This document shows, one piece after another, positions 35,389-44,633 of a DNA stretch of 64,000 nt. Made by a program: the position numbers and the translations under genes. The first letter of the stretch is position 1. Every line of letters begins with the position of its first letter. This stretch comes from Duganella sp. Root1480D1 (GTDB lineage: Bacteria; Pseudomonadota; Gammaproteobacteria; Burkholderiales; Burkholderiaceae_D), in assembly GCF_001427305.1 (NCBI RefSeq), contig NZ_LMFZ01000010.1:42874-106873 (forward strand), given 5' to 3'. The notes under the pieces are model-generated. The model made no database searches and was not told the origin of the DNA. It saw only the letters and a list, made by a program, of their open reading frames with translations.

Positions 35389-37551
35389 ATGAAAAAATCT
35401 CTCCTCGCGCTCGCCGTCCTGAGCACCACCTCCGCAGCCTTCGCAGACGAAGGCATGTGGATGCCGCGGCAGCTGCCACAAGTAGCCAAGCAACTGAAGG
35501 CCGCCGGCCTGAAGCTGGACCCAGCCTCGCTGACCAAGCTGACCGAGTTCCCGATGAATGCCATCGTGAGCCTGGGCGGCTGCTCCGCATCGTTCGTGTC
35601 GCCGCAAGGCCTGGTCGTGACCAACCACCACTGCGTGTACAACAGCGTGGCGGTCAACTCCACCAAGGAACGAGACCTGCTGGCCAACGGCTTCGTGGCG
35701 CACAACTTCGGTGAAGAACTGCCGGCTGCACCGGGCAGCCGCGTGTACGTGACCAAGGAAGTGCTGAACGTCACCGACAAGATCATCACCCCGGAAGTGG
35801 CCAAGCTGCAGGGCAAGGCGCGCGTGGACGCGATCGAGAAGAACCAGAAGGCCTTGGTAGCCGAGTGCGAAAAAGATGAAGGCCACCGCTGCACCGTGTC
35901 GTCCTTCTACGGCGGCCTGGAGTTCTACCAGATCAAGCAACTGGAAATCCGCGACGTGCGCCTGGTGCATGCACCGGCCGCCGGCGTCGGCAAATTCGGC
36001 GGCGACACCGACAACTGGATGTGGCCACGCCACACCGGCGACTACGGCTTCTACCGCGCCTACGTCAGCAAGGACGGCAAGGCCGCCGACTACTCCAAGG
36101 ACAACGTGCCTTACGAGCCCAAGTCGTTCCTGAAGCTGGCCAAGGAAGGCGTGAAGGAAGGCGACTTCGTGATGGTACTGGGCTACCCAGGCCGCACCAA
36201 CCGCCACCGCCTGCCGTCCGAAGTGTCGAACACCTTCGGCTTTGAATACCCGGCCTTCATCCGGAACTCGAACGAGACCCTGGCCATCATCGACCGCGAA
36301 ACCAAGGGTGACCGCGATGCGGCCCTGAAGGTGGCCGGCCGCGTAGCGGGCATCAACAACTACTACAAGAACCGCAAGGGCATGTTGAACAGCTACGAAG
36401 GCAGCGATGTCCTCGAGCGCAAGACCGCCGAACATGCAGCCCTGAAGGCCTGGGTGAATGCCGACGCCAAGCGCAAGGCCACCTTCGGCGCCGACCTGGA
36501 AGCCGTGGAAAAGCTGATCGCCCAGCGTGACGCCGAGAACAAGCGCGACTTCTTCTACGACCGCTCCTCGCCAGCCCTGCTGACCCAGGCGCGCGCCATG
36601 TACCGCCTGGCTAACGAAAGCACCAAGCCTAACGCCGACCGCAAGGCTGGCTACCAGGAACGCGACGTCAAGCGCATCGAGCAGGCCGTGAAAGGTGCCA
36701 ACAAGACCTACGTGGCCAAGGTCGACAAGGCGATCGTGCTGAACAACCTGAAGCAATACAACGCGCAGCCAGCGGCTGAACACAATGCAGCGTTTGACTC
36801 GGTGCTGGGCATCAGGGCCGGCATGAGCGAAGCCGAACTGTCGGCGGCGCTGGACAAGCTGTACGCCGGCTCCAGGCTGGAAGACGGCGAGTTCCGCGCC
36901 TCATGGCTGGGCAAGAAGCCGGAAGACTTCAAAGCCAGCGACGACGCCTTCATCAAAGCAGCCGTGACCCTGTACGACGATGGCATGAAACAGGAAGCCG
37001 CCAACGAAGAACTGGGCGGCAAGATCCAGCAATCCTACGCGAACTACATGAAGGCCAAGATCGCCTTCATGAACTCGAAAGGCCAGGCGGTGTACCCTGA
37101 CGCGAACAGCACCCTGCGTGTCACGTTCGGCAAGATCGCTTCGCGCGCAGAAGGCGCAGACGGCACCACCGGCTGGTCCGCCTTCACCACCGTGGCCGGC
37201 GTAAAAGCCAAGGCTACCGGCGAAGGCGAATTCAACGCCCCGCAAGCGCAGCTCGACGCGATCAACAAGAAGCAATTCGGCAAATACGTCGATCCTAAGC
37301 TGAAGACCGTGCCTGTGAACTTCCTGGCTACGCTGGACATCACCGGCGGCAACTCCGGTTCTGCCGCGCTGAACTCGAAAGCCGAGCTGGTAGGCCTGGC
37401 CTTCGACGGCACCCTGGACTCGATCATTTCCGACTGGGACTTCAACAAAGCCAAGACCCGCGACATCCAGGTCGACCTGCGCTACATGCTGTGGAACATG
37501 AAGTACATCGACAAGGCCGACAACCTGCTGAAGGAAATGAACGCCGAGTAA
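35389..37551 (+). CDS. S46 family dipeptidyl-peptidase (DPP7-like)
   Basis: A 720-residue exported serine peptidase that removes dipeptides from N-termini. The signal peptide is MKKSLLALAVLSTTSAAFA. The catalytic triad candidates are H81 (VTNHHCVYN), D218 (PRHTGDYGF) and S656 (GGNSGSAAL). The residue 18 after the serine, which separates DPP7 (Gly) from DPP11 (Arg) specificity, is G674 (LAFDG), predicting preference for non-acidic P1 residues. ATG 35389 is used because the signal peptide begins there. Confidence 0.92.
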   Translation: MKKSLLALAVLSTTSAAFADEGMWMPRQLPQVAKQLKAAGLKLDPASLTKLTEFPMNAIVSLGGCSASFVSPQGLVVTNHHCVYNSVAVNSTKERDLLANGFVAHNFGEELPAAPGSRVYVTKEVLNVTDKIITPEVAKLQGKARVDAIEKNQKALVAECEKDEGHRCTVSSFYGGLEFYQIKQLEIRDVRLVHAPAAGVGKFGGDTDNWMWPRHTGDYGFYRAYVSKDGKAADYSKDNVPYEPKSFLKLAKEGVKEGDFVMVLGYPGRTNRHRLPSEVSNTFGFEYPAFIRNSNETLAIIDRETKGDRDAALKVAGRVAGINNYYKNRKGMLNSYEGSDVLERKTAEHAALKAWVNADAKRKATFGADLEAVEKLIAQRDAENKRDFFYDRSSPALLTQARAMYRLANESTKPNADRKAGYQERDVKRIEQAVKGANKTYVAKVDKAIVLNNLKQYNAQPAAEHNAAFDSVLGIRAGMSEAELSAALDKLYAGSRLEDGEFRASWLGKKPEDFKASDDAFIKAAVTLYDDGMKQEAANEELGGKIQQSYANYMKAKIAFMNSKGQAVYPDANSTLRVTFGKIASRAEGADGTTGWSAFTTVAGVKAKATGEGEFNAPQAQLDAINKKQFGKYVDPKLKTVPVNFLATLDITGGNSGSAALNSKAELVGLAFDGTLDSIISDWDFNKAKTRDIQVDLRYMLWNMKYIDKADNLLKEMNAE

Positions 37552-37566
37552 GCCTATGGCCGAGCT

Positions 37567-37676
37567 CGTGTCACACCCTGGGGTCACACCCCAAGTGTGA
37601 CACGGGCACAAGCATTGCGCGGCTGAGCCCGTGTCACCATCGGGGTGTGACCCCATGGTGTGACACGGGCTCAGCC
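37567..37676. repeat. palindromic repeat family 2 (two units) between S46 peptidase and SMR genes
   Basis: Unit 1: arms CGTGTCACA (37567-37575) and TGTGACACG (37596-37604) around a GGGGT-rich centre. Unit 2: 17-bp perfect arms GGCTGAGCCCGTGTCAC (37621-37637) and its complement (37660-37676), with the centre GGGGTGTGACCCC. The stop codon of the SMR gene (37671-37673) lies inside the right arm of unit 2. The element probably ends transcription of both convergent genes. Confidence 0.8.
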
Positions 37677-37994
37677 GTTTGTGAGCTTCAGGCCGGCGAT
37701 GCTGGCGATGATGGCTCCGATCAGCAGCAAGCGCAGCGGCGTGGCGCTTTCGCCGTACACCACGATGCCTGCCAGGGCGGCGCCCGCCGCTCCTATCCCG
37801 GTAAAGACCGCGAACGCTGTGCCGACTGGCAGTTGGCGCAAGGCCATCGTCAGCAGCACGATTGCGCCGTTGGCGAACGCCAGGCCCGCGAGGCTGGGCC
37901 AGAGCCGCGTCCAGCCTTCGGCGTGCTTGAGCGCGACCGCCATGGCGATGTCCACCAGCGCCGCCGCCAGCAACAGGCCCCAGGCACCCATCAT
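37671..37994 (-). CDS. small multidrug resistance (SMR/EmrE-type) transporter
   Basis: A 107-residue protein with four hydrophobic helices. The typical N-terminus WGLLLAAALVDIAMAVALKHAEG has the glutamate position replaced by Asp (VDIA), and the segments YGESATPLRLLLIGAIIASIAGLKL and LPVGTAFAVFTGIGAAGA are family-typical. ATG 37994 overlaps the GST stop by 4 bp. Exporter of cationic drugs or guanidinium-like compounds is the family role; substrate unknown. Confidence 0.87.
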   Translation of the reverse strand: MMGAWGLLLAAALVDIAMAVALKHAEGWTRLWPSLAGLAFANGAIVLLTMALRQLPVGTAFAVFTGIGAAGAALAGIVVYGESATPLRLLLIGAIIASIAGLKLTNG

Positions 37995-38605
37995 GGCTTT
38001 GCCGCCGCCAGGCCGCGCTGCACGGCCGGGCGCGCCCCGATGCGTTCCACCCAATCGGCCACCGCCGGGAAATCGGCCAGCGTGACGCCCAGTTCATGAT
38101 GCGAGCGTATCCACGGGAAGCTGGCAATATCCGCAATCGTGTACTCGTCACCCGCCAGGTAAGCCTTGTCGCGCAGGCGCTCTTCGAACACGCCCAGCAG
38201 GCGCAAGGTTTCGCGGCCATAACGCTCCAGTGCCTGCTCGTTGCGCGGGCTGCCTTTTGCCGCGCCATGGCGGAAGAACCACAACTGCCCCAGCATCGGC
38301 CCGATATGCCCCACCTGCAGGAACAGCCATTGCAGCACCACGCTGCGCTCTACACCGGCAGCGGGCAGCAGCTTGCCGGCCTTGTCGGCCAGGTGGATCA
38401 GGATGGCGCCCGATTCGAAGACCGGCGTGCTGTCGTCCACCAGCAGGGGGATCTTGTGGTTCGGACTCATGACGCTGAATGGCGGCTGGTGCTGCTCGCC
38501 TGCGGACAGGTTCACGTGGTGCACCTTGTGCGGCAGGCCCAGTTCTTCCAGGGCGATGGTGATCTTCTGCCCATTCGGCGTATCGGCGGTGTACAGGGTT
38601 AGCAT
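37991..38605 (-). CDS. glutathione S-transferase, YfcG/YghU-like
   Basis: A 204-residue GST. The N-terminus MLTLYTADTPNGQKITIALEEL and the segments SPNHKIPLLVD and ESGAILIHLADK match the disulfide-bond oxidoreductase-like GSTs (YfcG/YghU group). The C-terminal part has YTIADIASFPWI. AAAGGAGTC lies before ATG 38605. It is divergent from a LysR regulator (90 bp) that may control it and the coupled SMR gene. Confidence 0.9.
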   Translation of the reverse strand: MLTLYTADTPNGQKITIALEELGLPHKVHHVNLSAGEQHQPPFSVMSPNHKIPLLVDDSTPVFESGAILIHLADKAGKLLPAAGVERSVVLQWLFLQVGHIGPMLGQLWFFRHGAAKGSPRNEQALERYGRETLRLLGVFEERLRDKAYLAGDEYTIADIASFPWIRSHHELGVTLADFPAVADWVERIGARPAVQRGLAAAKP

Positions 38606-38695
38606 GGTCGACTCCTTTCGCGTTTTGATGAAGTCAGTGTATGCCCCGCAAAAACGCATTAGAATTCCCTAAAACAGCGGAACGGTTAAGCAAAT

Positions 38696-39595
38696 ATGCA
38701 GAAACTCGACTGGGAAGACTTGCGCTACTTTGCCGCCGTGGCGCGCGGCGGTTCCATCTCGGCTGCGGCCCGCGAACTGGGCGTCAACCACTCCACCGTG
38801 CTGCGCCGGATCGACAGCCTGGAGCAGTCGCTCGGCGTGCGCCTGTTCGAACGCCTGCAATCGGGCTACGTGATGACCGGCGCCGGCGAAACCCTGCGTG
38901 GCCGCCTTGGCCCCATCGAAGAAGAAATCGGCAGCGCCCAGCGTGAAGTAGGCGGCCTGGATGAAGAGCTGCGCGGCAGCATCCGCTTGACCACCACCGA
39001 CACATTGGCACATGGCCTGTTGATGCCCTACCTGCACCGCTTCCAGGAAGCCCACCCTGCGGTACAACTGCAACTGGTGGTCAACAACAGCTTCCTCAAC
39101 CTCACCCAGCGCGAAGCCGACATGGCGCTGCGCCCGTCCAACACACCGCCGGCCAACCTGGTCGGCCGCAAGGTGGGCGCGCTGGCGACGGCGCTGTACG
39201 CCTCCCATGCCTATTTGCGCCGGGCCGAGCGCGAAGGCATTGCGCGCGACGACTGGGCGGCGCACCGCTGGGTAGCGCCGGACGACAGCCTGTCGCACCT
39301 GGCCGCCGCCCAATGGCTGGCCGAGCGCGTGCCGCCGTCGCAGCTTGCGGTGCGCACCGACAGCCTGGTGACCATGGTCGACGCCGCGCGCAACGGCATG
39401 GGCGTGGCGCCCTTGCTTTGCATGCTGGCCGACCGCGAACGCGCGCTGGAACAACTGGCCCCGCCCGACCCGCGCTTCCATACCCAACTCTGGGTGCTGA
39501 GCCACCGCGACTTGCGCAACGTGGCGCGCATCAAGGCCCTCAGCCAGTTCCTCTACGATGCGCTGCGACAGGACGCGCATGTTTTCCCCGCTTGA
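38696..39595 (+). CDS. LysR-family transcriptional regulator
   Basis: A 299-residue LysR protein. The winged helix-turn-helix is at residues 5-65 (LRYFAAVARGGSISAAARELGVNHSTVLRRIDSLE), and the effector domain follows (GSIRLTTTDTLAHGLLMPYL). Its position, divergent from the GST-SMR pair, makes that pair the likely target. The FMN reductase gene 42 bp downstream may be cotranscribed. Confidence 0.92.
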   Translation: MQKLDWEDLRYFAAVARGGSISAAARELGVNHSTVLRRIDSLEQSLGVRLFERLQSGYVMTGAGETLRGRLGPIEEEIGSAQREVGGLDEELRGSIRLTTTDTLAHGLLMPYLHRFQEAHPAVQLQLVVNNSFLNLTQREADMALRPSNTPPANLVGRKVGALATALYASHAYLRRAEREGIARDDWAAHRWVAPDDSLSHLAAAQWLAERVPPSQLAVRTDSLVTMVDAARNGMGVAPLLCMLADRERALEQLAPPDPRFHTQLWVLSHRDLRNVARIKALSQFLYDALRQDAHVFPA

Positions 39596-39637
39596 TGTAC
39601 ATTGTCATTCCGACATTCCCAACCCACGGAGCACCCC

Positions 39638-40201
39638 ATGACCAAGAAAATCGCCCTCATCGTCGGCAGCCTGCGCAAGGATTCGCTGAACCGCAAATTC
39701 GCCAACGCACTGGTGGAAGTGGCGCCAGCCGAACTGCAATTCGAGTTCGTCGACATCGGCGAGCTGCCGCTGTACAACCAGGACCTGGACGACGCCCATA
39801 CCCCGCCGGCCGCCTGGACCGCCTTCCGCGACAAGCTGCGCAACGTGGACGGCATCGTATTCGCTACGCCGGAATACAACCGCGCCATGCCGGGTGCACT
39901 GAAGAATGCCATCGACGTCGGCTCCCGCCCATGGGGCCACAGCATCTGGAACGCCAAGCCGGTGGGCGTGATCTCGGCCTCCACCGGCGCGGTAGGCGGC
40001 TTTGCCGGCAACCACAACGTGCGCCAGACCATGGTGACGCTGAACGCGCCGGTCATGCCCGGCCCTGAGGTCTACATCGGCAACGGCAGTGCGCTGATCG
40101 GCGAAGACGGCAAGGTCAATAACGACAAGACCAGGGAAGTGCTGGCCGGCTGGGCAGCCGCTTACGCCAAATGGGTGGAGGCCAATGGCCGCAAGGCTTA
40201 A
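39638..40201 (+). CDS. NADPH-dependent FMN reductase (ChrR/azoreductase family)
   Basis: A 187-residue flavodoxin-like reductase. The FMN phosphate loop VGSLRKDSLNRKFA is near residue 9, and the family motifs PEYNRAMPGALKNAIDVGSRP (about residue 80) and ISASTGAVGGFAG (about 108) are intact. It likely reduces quinones, chromate or other electrophiles. ATG 39638 is preferred to an upstream in-frame start without ribosome site. Confidence 0.92.
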   Translation: MTKKIALIVGSLRKDSLNRKFANALVEVAPAELQFEFVDIGELPLYNQDLDDAHTPPAAWTAFRDKLRNVDGIVFATPEYNRAMPGALKNAIDVGSRPWGHSIWNAKPVGVISASTGAVGGFAGNHNVRQTMVTLNAPVMPGPEVYIGNGSALIGEDGKVNNDKTREVLAGWAAAYAKWVEANGRKA

Positions 40202-40262
40202 TTCAGGGCTGAAGTGGTAAAATCGCTGACCTCCCCCACTGCAGAAGACTGAGATCCAGACC

Positions 40263-41948
40263 ATGCAAGAAATGCTCACGCCTTACGAAAAAGGCAATAA
40301 AAACCAGACTACCCTCTGGACCGAGTGCATCGCCTTCTACCAGGAACTGGCACGCCGCTTCCCGAATATCCTGAAATTTGAACAGGCAGCCGTATCGGAC
40401 GGCGGCATCCCCCTGCATGTGGGCGTGGTCAGCGCCGACGGCGTATTCGACCGCGAAACGATCAAGCGCGAAGGCCGCACGGTCTTCTTCAACAATAACG
40501 GCATCCACCCTGGCGAGCCGGAAGGTATCGACTCCTGCATGGCGACGGTGCGCGACCTGTGCTTCCAGCCGGAGCTGCTGGCGACCCTGGGCAAGACCGT
40601 GCTGCTGTTCATCCCGATCTACAACGTGGACGGCTGCCTGAACCGGCAAAACACCTCGCGCGCCAACCAGGACGGTCCCGAGATGTTCGGCTTCCGCGGC
40701 AACAGCCGCCACCTGGACCTGAATCGCGACTTCGTCAAATGCGACACGCTGAACGCGAAGTTCTTCAACCAGCTGATCACCGCCTGGGACCCGGACGTGA
40801 TGGTCGACACCCACACTTCCAACGGCGCCGACTACAGCTACACCATGACCCTGATCCACACCCAGTGCGACAAGCTGGGTGGCGAACTCGGTGAATTCCT
40901 GCGCGACACCATGCTGCCGCAGATTTACGAAGACATGGCCGGCGCAGGCTGGCCAACCTGCCCTTACGTGAATCCGGTGGTGGAAACCCCGGACGACGGC
41001 ATCGCCGACTTCCTGGAAACCGCACGCTTCTCGACCGGCTTCACCGCGCTGCATAACATCATCGGCTTCATGCCGGAGACGCATATGCTGAAGCCTTACG
41101 CCGACCGCTACGAGTCGATGCGCGCCCTGGTCGACACCGTGCGCAACTTCACCGTCAAGCACGGCGAACAGATCAAGGCGCTGCGCGCCGCCACCAAGGC
41201 CGCGCAGCGCAAGCAGAAAGAATGGGCAGTCACCTGGCGCATGGATGAAGAGAATCCAGGCACCTTCCATTTCAAAGGCTACGAAGCACAACGCAGCCCG
41301 TCCAGGCTGGGCGACTATGTCCGCCTGTCCTACGACCGCAGCAAGCCGTGGGCGCGCGACATCAAGTGGTTCAACCGCTTCCCCGCCGACACGATAATCA
41401 GGGCGCCAAAAGCCTACGTCGTGCCGCAGCAATGGCGCGAAGCGGTCGAGCGCCTGCAATGGAACGGCGTGCAGATGACCCGCATCGAGGCACCGACCAC
41501 CGTGCAGGCCCAGTACTACCACATCAACAGCGTCACCTCGCGCCCCACCGCCTACGAAGGCCATATGTTCCACGATGAAGTGGAAGTCGAGAAACGCGAA
41601 GCCACGTTTGAGCTGAACGCCGGCGACTGGTACGTTTCGCTGGACCAGGACAACGCGCGCTACGCCGTTGAAACCCTGGAACCGCAAGGCCACGACTCCT
41701 TCTTCCGTTGGGGCTTCTTCAACTCCGTACTGGAGCGCAAGGAGAACATCTCCGACTACGTGTTCGAAGACCTGGCTGCCGACATCCTGGCCGCCGAGCC
41801 GGAAACCAATGCCAGGTTCGAAGACTGGAAAGCCGCCAACCCGGCGCTGGTGAAGGACAAGGACGCAGTGCTGCACTTCATCTTCCACAACTGCCAGCGA
41901 CAACGCGAGCCGGAATGGCGCCGCTACCCTGTGCTGTCGATTGTGTAA
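40263..41948 (+). CDS. M14 family zinc carboxypeptidase
   Basis: A 561-residue metallopeptidase. Zinc ligands are H82, E85 (NNNGIHPGEPEG) and H184 (VDTHTSNG); the substrate-binding NR pair is in HLDLNRDF near residue 153. A C-terminal domain of about 250 residues follows the catalytic part. No signal peptide is seen, so action in the cytosol is likely. It is followed 7 bp later by the FUSC gene and is probably cotranscribed with it. Confidence 0.9.
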   Translation: MQEMLTPYEKGNKNQTTLWTECIAFYQELARRFPNILKFEQAAVSDGGIPLHVGVVSADGVFDRETIKREGRTVFFNNNGIHPGEPEGIDSCMATVRDLCFQPELLATLGKTVLLFIPIYNVDGCLNRQNTSRANQDGPEMFGFRGNSRHLDLNRDFVKCDTLNAKFFNQLITAWDPDVMVDTHTSNGADYSYTMTLIHTQCDKLGGELGEFLRDTMLPQIYEDMAGAGWPTCPYVNPVVETPDDGIADFLETARFSTGFTALHNIIGFMPETHMLKPYADRYESMRALVDTVRNFTVKHGEQIKALRAATKAAQRKQKEWAVTWRMDEENPGTFHFKGYEAQRSPSRLGDYVRLSYDRSKPWARDIKWFNRFPADTIIRAPKAYVVPQQWREAVERLQWNGVQMTRIEAPTTVQAQYYHINSVTSRPTAYEGHMFHDEVEVEKREATFELNAGDWYVSLDQDNARYAVETLEPQGHDSFFRWGFFNSVLERKENISDYVFEDLAADILAAEPETNARFEDWKAANPALVKDKDAVLHFIFHNCQRQREPEWRRYPVLSIV

Positions 41949-41955
41949 GAGGGCC

Positions 41956-44112
41956 ATGCACTACGCACTAGACCCCCGCACTTTCTTCTACAGCCATTAC
42001 TTCCACCTGGGCCTGCGCTTCGGCGCCGGCCTGGTGGGCGTAATTGCGCTGGCCATGTGGCTGACCGACATCCATATCGCGATGTCGATCGGCATCGGCG
42101 CGCTGTGCACCGCGCTGATGGACATGCCAAGCCCACTGCGCCACAAGTTCAACGAGATGATGGCTTCGGTGCTGCTATGCACTGCCGTTACGCTGCTCAT
42201 CAGCCTGTGCGGGCCGTATTACTGGCTGCTGATGCCGATGCTGGTGGCGGTGAGCTTCTTCGCCAGCATGATGGTCGTGTATGGCAAGAAGTCGATGCCG
42301 CTGCAGTTGGCGACGCTGTTCATCATGACCATGTCGACCGAGCATGTGCTGACTCCGGCGCAGTCGTTCGCGCACGCCGGCTTGTTCATGTTCGGCGCCC
42401 TGGCCTACCTGGCTTATGCCATGGGCGTCGCCTACGTGCTGCGCCACCGCATCAAGCAGCAGGTGCTGGCCGAAGCGCTGTTCGAGCTGGCGGCCTACAT
42501 TGACATCAAGGCGGATTTCTACGACACACGCTACAACCTCACCGAGCAGTTCAACAAGCTGGTGCGCCACCAGGCCTTGCTGGCCGACCGCCAGCAGGCT
42601 TCGCGCGACCTGATCCTGCGTGCGCACAACAACCGCAAGGATGCGGTGGTGGTGCAGATCCACGTCTGCATGCTGGACTTGTACGAGCAGGTGCTCGCCA
42701 CCCATACCGACTATGCAGCCCTGCGCACCCACCTGGTCGACTCGCCTGCCCTGCGCACGCTGCACGACCTGGCGTTCAAGGCGGCGCGCGATATCGAATC
42801 GGTGGCATACGCAGTCACCCGCAAGCGCGCCTCCTATCCGGAAGTCGACTACACGCCGGAACTGATGGCCCTCGAGCAGCAGATCGCCGGCCTGCAGGAC
42901 GACCTCGACGCCGGCAAGCCGCGCCGCGAAGCCGTCACCGTGCTGCGCGCGCAGCGCAACAAGATCACTGCCATCATCCGCATGATCGGCGAGCTGCACG
43001 TGTCGAGCCAGAAGGTGTACGAAGACACGCCGTTCTGGCGCGACATGGACATGCAGCCTTTTCTGTCGCAGCAGAAGTACGAACTGCAGCTCATGGTGTC
43101 GCACTTCCGCATGGATTCGCCGGTGTTCCGGTTTGCCCTGCGCGTGTCGATGGCGATTGCCGCCGGGCTGGCGATCGGCGCCATGCTGCCATACAAGGCA
43201 CACAGCTACTGGATCGTGCTGACCATCGTGATCATCCTGAAGCCAAGCTTCAGCATGACCAAGCAACGCCGCTCGGACCGCATTGTCGGCACCATTATCG
43301 GCTGCATTATCACCGCTGTCGTGCTGAAGTTCATGGACCACCCGGCGGCGATCCTGGCCGTGCTGGTGTTGTCTTGCATCGCGACGCCGACCTTCATTTA
43401 CCTGCGCTACCGCTACGCGGCGATCGCGGTGTCGGTGATGATCCTGCTGTGGATGTACCTGGTGGCGCCGAGCAGCAACCTGATTTCCGAGCGCCTGGTG
43501 GACACCTTCGTCGGCGCCGCGATTGCAACGGCATTCAGCTTCGTGCTGGCGAACTGGGAATACCAATCGCTGCCGCACCTCGTCAAGCTGGTGCTGTCGG
43601 TGAACCTGAGTTATATGGAAGCGAGCTTCGACCTGCTGCAAGGGAAGTACCGCAATGACTTCATCTACCGCATCCAGCGCAAGCGGCTGATGGAAACCCT
43701 GGCCGCACTCAGCGCCGCGCTGGTGCGCATGCTGGACGAGCCGGAAAGCAAGCAGCGCGCCGCCGAGGACATCAACCTGTTCATCGTGCAAAACTACCTG
43801 CTGGTGGCGCACGTTGCCGCCCTGCGTGCGATCCTGCGCCGCCACGTGCGCGATATCCCGGGCGATGCGGTGAACGCCATGCTCGACACCAGCCACGCGT
43901 CCGTGTGCCGCACGCTGACCGTCGCCCTGTCGCGCCATACCGGCGCCACGCCTCCTGCGGCGCCCCTGCGCCGCGAGCCGGCGGCCGAGCCGGAAGTTGC
44001 CTGGTCCGGCTGGCCGCTGGTGCAACGGCGCATCCGCCTGCTGCAGGCGGATGCGGATAAAATCATCGTCCATAGTGAAGCGATTGTTCGCAACGTTACA
44101 AACGGTGATTGA
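41956..44112 (+). CDS. FUSC family inner membrane protein (YccS/aromatic acid exporter type)
   Basis: A 718-residue protein with two membrane blocks: about residues 18-165 and 400-520, each with five to six helices, separated by a cytosolic helical domain. The segments [41 protein letters not shown] and RIVGTIIGC are diagnostic of FUSC. The family includes exporters of aromatic acids and fusaric acid. Start ATG 41956 with GAGGG upstream. Confidence 0.9.
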   Translation: MHYALDPRTFFYSHYFHLGLRFGAGLVGVIALAMWLTDIHIAMSIGIGALCTALMDMPSPLRHKFNEMMASVLLCTAVTLLISLCGPYYWLLMPMLVAVSFFASMMVVYGKKSMPLQLATLFIMTMSTEHVLTPAQSFAHAGLFMFGALAYLAYAMGVAYVLRHRIKQQVLAEALFELAAYIDIKADFYDTRYNLTEQFNKLVRHQALLADRQQASRDLILRAHNNRKDAVVVQIHVCMLDLYEQVLATHTDYAALRTHLVDSPALRTLHDLAFKAARDIESVAYAVTRKRASYPEVDYTPELMALEQQIAGLQDDLDAGKPRREAVTVLRAQRNKITAIIRMIGELHVSSQKVYEDTPFWRDMDMQPFLSQQKYELQLMVSHFRMDSPVFRFALRVSMAIAAGLAIGAMLPYKAHSYWIVLTIVIILKPSFSMTKQRRSDRIVGTIIGCIITAVVLKFMDHPAAILAVLVLSCIATPTFIYLRYRYAAIAVSVMILLWMYLVAPSSNLISERLVDTFVGAAIATAFSFVLANWEYQSLPHLVKLVLSVNLSYMEASFDLLQGKYRNDFIYRIQRKRLMETLAALSAALVRMLDEPESKQRAAEDINLFIVQNYLLVAHVAALRAILRRHVRDIPGDAVNAMLDTSHASVCRTLTVALSRHTGATPPAAPLRREPAAEPEVAWSGWPLVQRRIRLLQADADKIIVHSEAIVRNVTNGD

Positions 44113-44120
44113 GGAATGGG

Positions 44121-44405
44121 ATGTCGCACTGCCAAAGCTGCGGCGCATGCTGCGCCAGTTTCAGGGTTTCCTTCTATTGGGGAGAAGCTGTTCCCGCACA
44201 CCTGACTGTGCCCATCACGCCCCACCGTGCCGCCATGCGCGGTACGGAAGCAAAGCCCGTGCGCTGCATCGCGCTTTCCGGCGAGGTGGGCAAGGAAGTC
44301 GGCTGCACCATCTACGCCGAGCGCTCTTCCACCTGCCGCGAATTCACCGAATACACCCCTGAATGCAACAAAGCCCGCGCCATGCACGGGCTTCCGCCTA
44401 TTTAA
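44121..44405 (+). CDS. YkgJ family cysteine cluster protein
   Basis: A 94-residue protein of the zinc- or iron-binding YkgJ family: CQSCGACC near the N-terminus, then C50 region (PVRCIAL), [14 protein letters not shown] and a terminal [10 protein letters not shown] 44121 is chosen since AGGA lies 5-6 bases upstream; the FUSC stop is 8 bp before it. Function unknown; possible metal-cluster assembly or binding. Confidence 0.87.
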   Translation: MSHCQSCGACCASFRVSFYWGEAVPAHLTVPITPHRAAMRGTEAKPVRCIALSGEVGKEVGCTIYAERSSTCREFTEYTPECNKARAMHGLPPI

Positions 44406-44412
44406 GGATGAG

Positions 44413-44550
44413 ATGAAAAGCCAGCTTGAAAAATCGAAGGAGTTTGAAGCGCTGCATCAACGGGGCAATTGCTTCGTCGTCCCCAACCCCAGGGACCTCG
44501 GGTCGGCGCGACTGCTGGAGCATCTGGGATTCAAGGCGCTGGCGTGCTGA
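44413..44550 (+). pseudogene. N-terminal remnant of an isocitrate lyase/PEP mutase family gene
   Basis: A 45-codon frame whose product (EFEALHQRGNCFVVPNPRD, then LGSARLLEHLGFKALA) matches the beginning of the isocitrate lyase/PEP phosphonomutase family, normally about 260-290 residues. The frame then hits TGA. In another frame, the next bases read LNAGTFGYAG, which could be the continuation, so a frameshift followed by loss of the rest is likely. About 80 bp without any gene follow before the ankyrin gene. Confidence 0.7.
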
Positions 44551-44633
44551 ACGCCGGCACGTTCGGCTATGCCGGGGAAGCCCGTTCTGCCAAAAGGCTC
44601 AATCGTTTACTTTCTTCTGGAGCAATCAGCTAA

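Noticed and set aside
34678..37551. 957-codon frame for the S46 peptidase
   Set aside because: The first 237 codons cross the GlsB gene and a terminator in another frame; a signal peptide starts at 35389.
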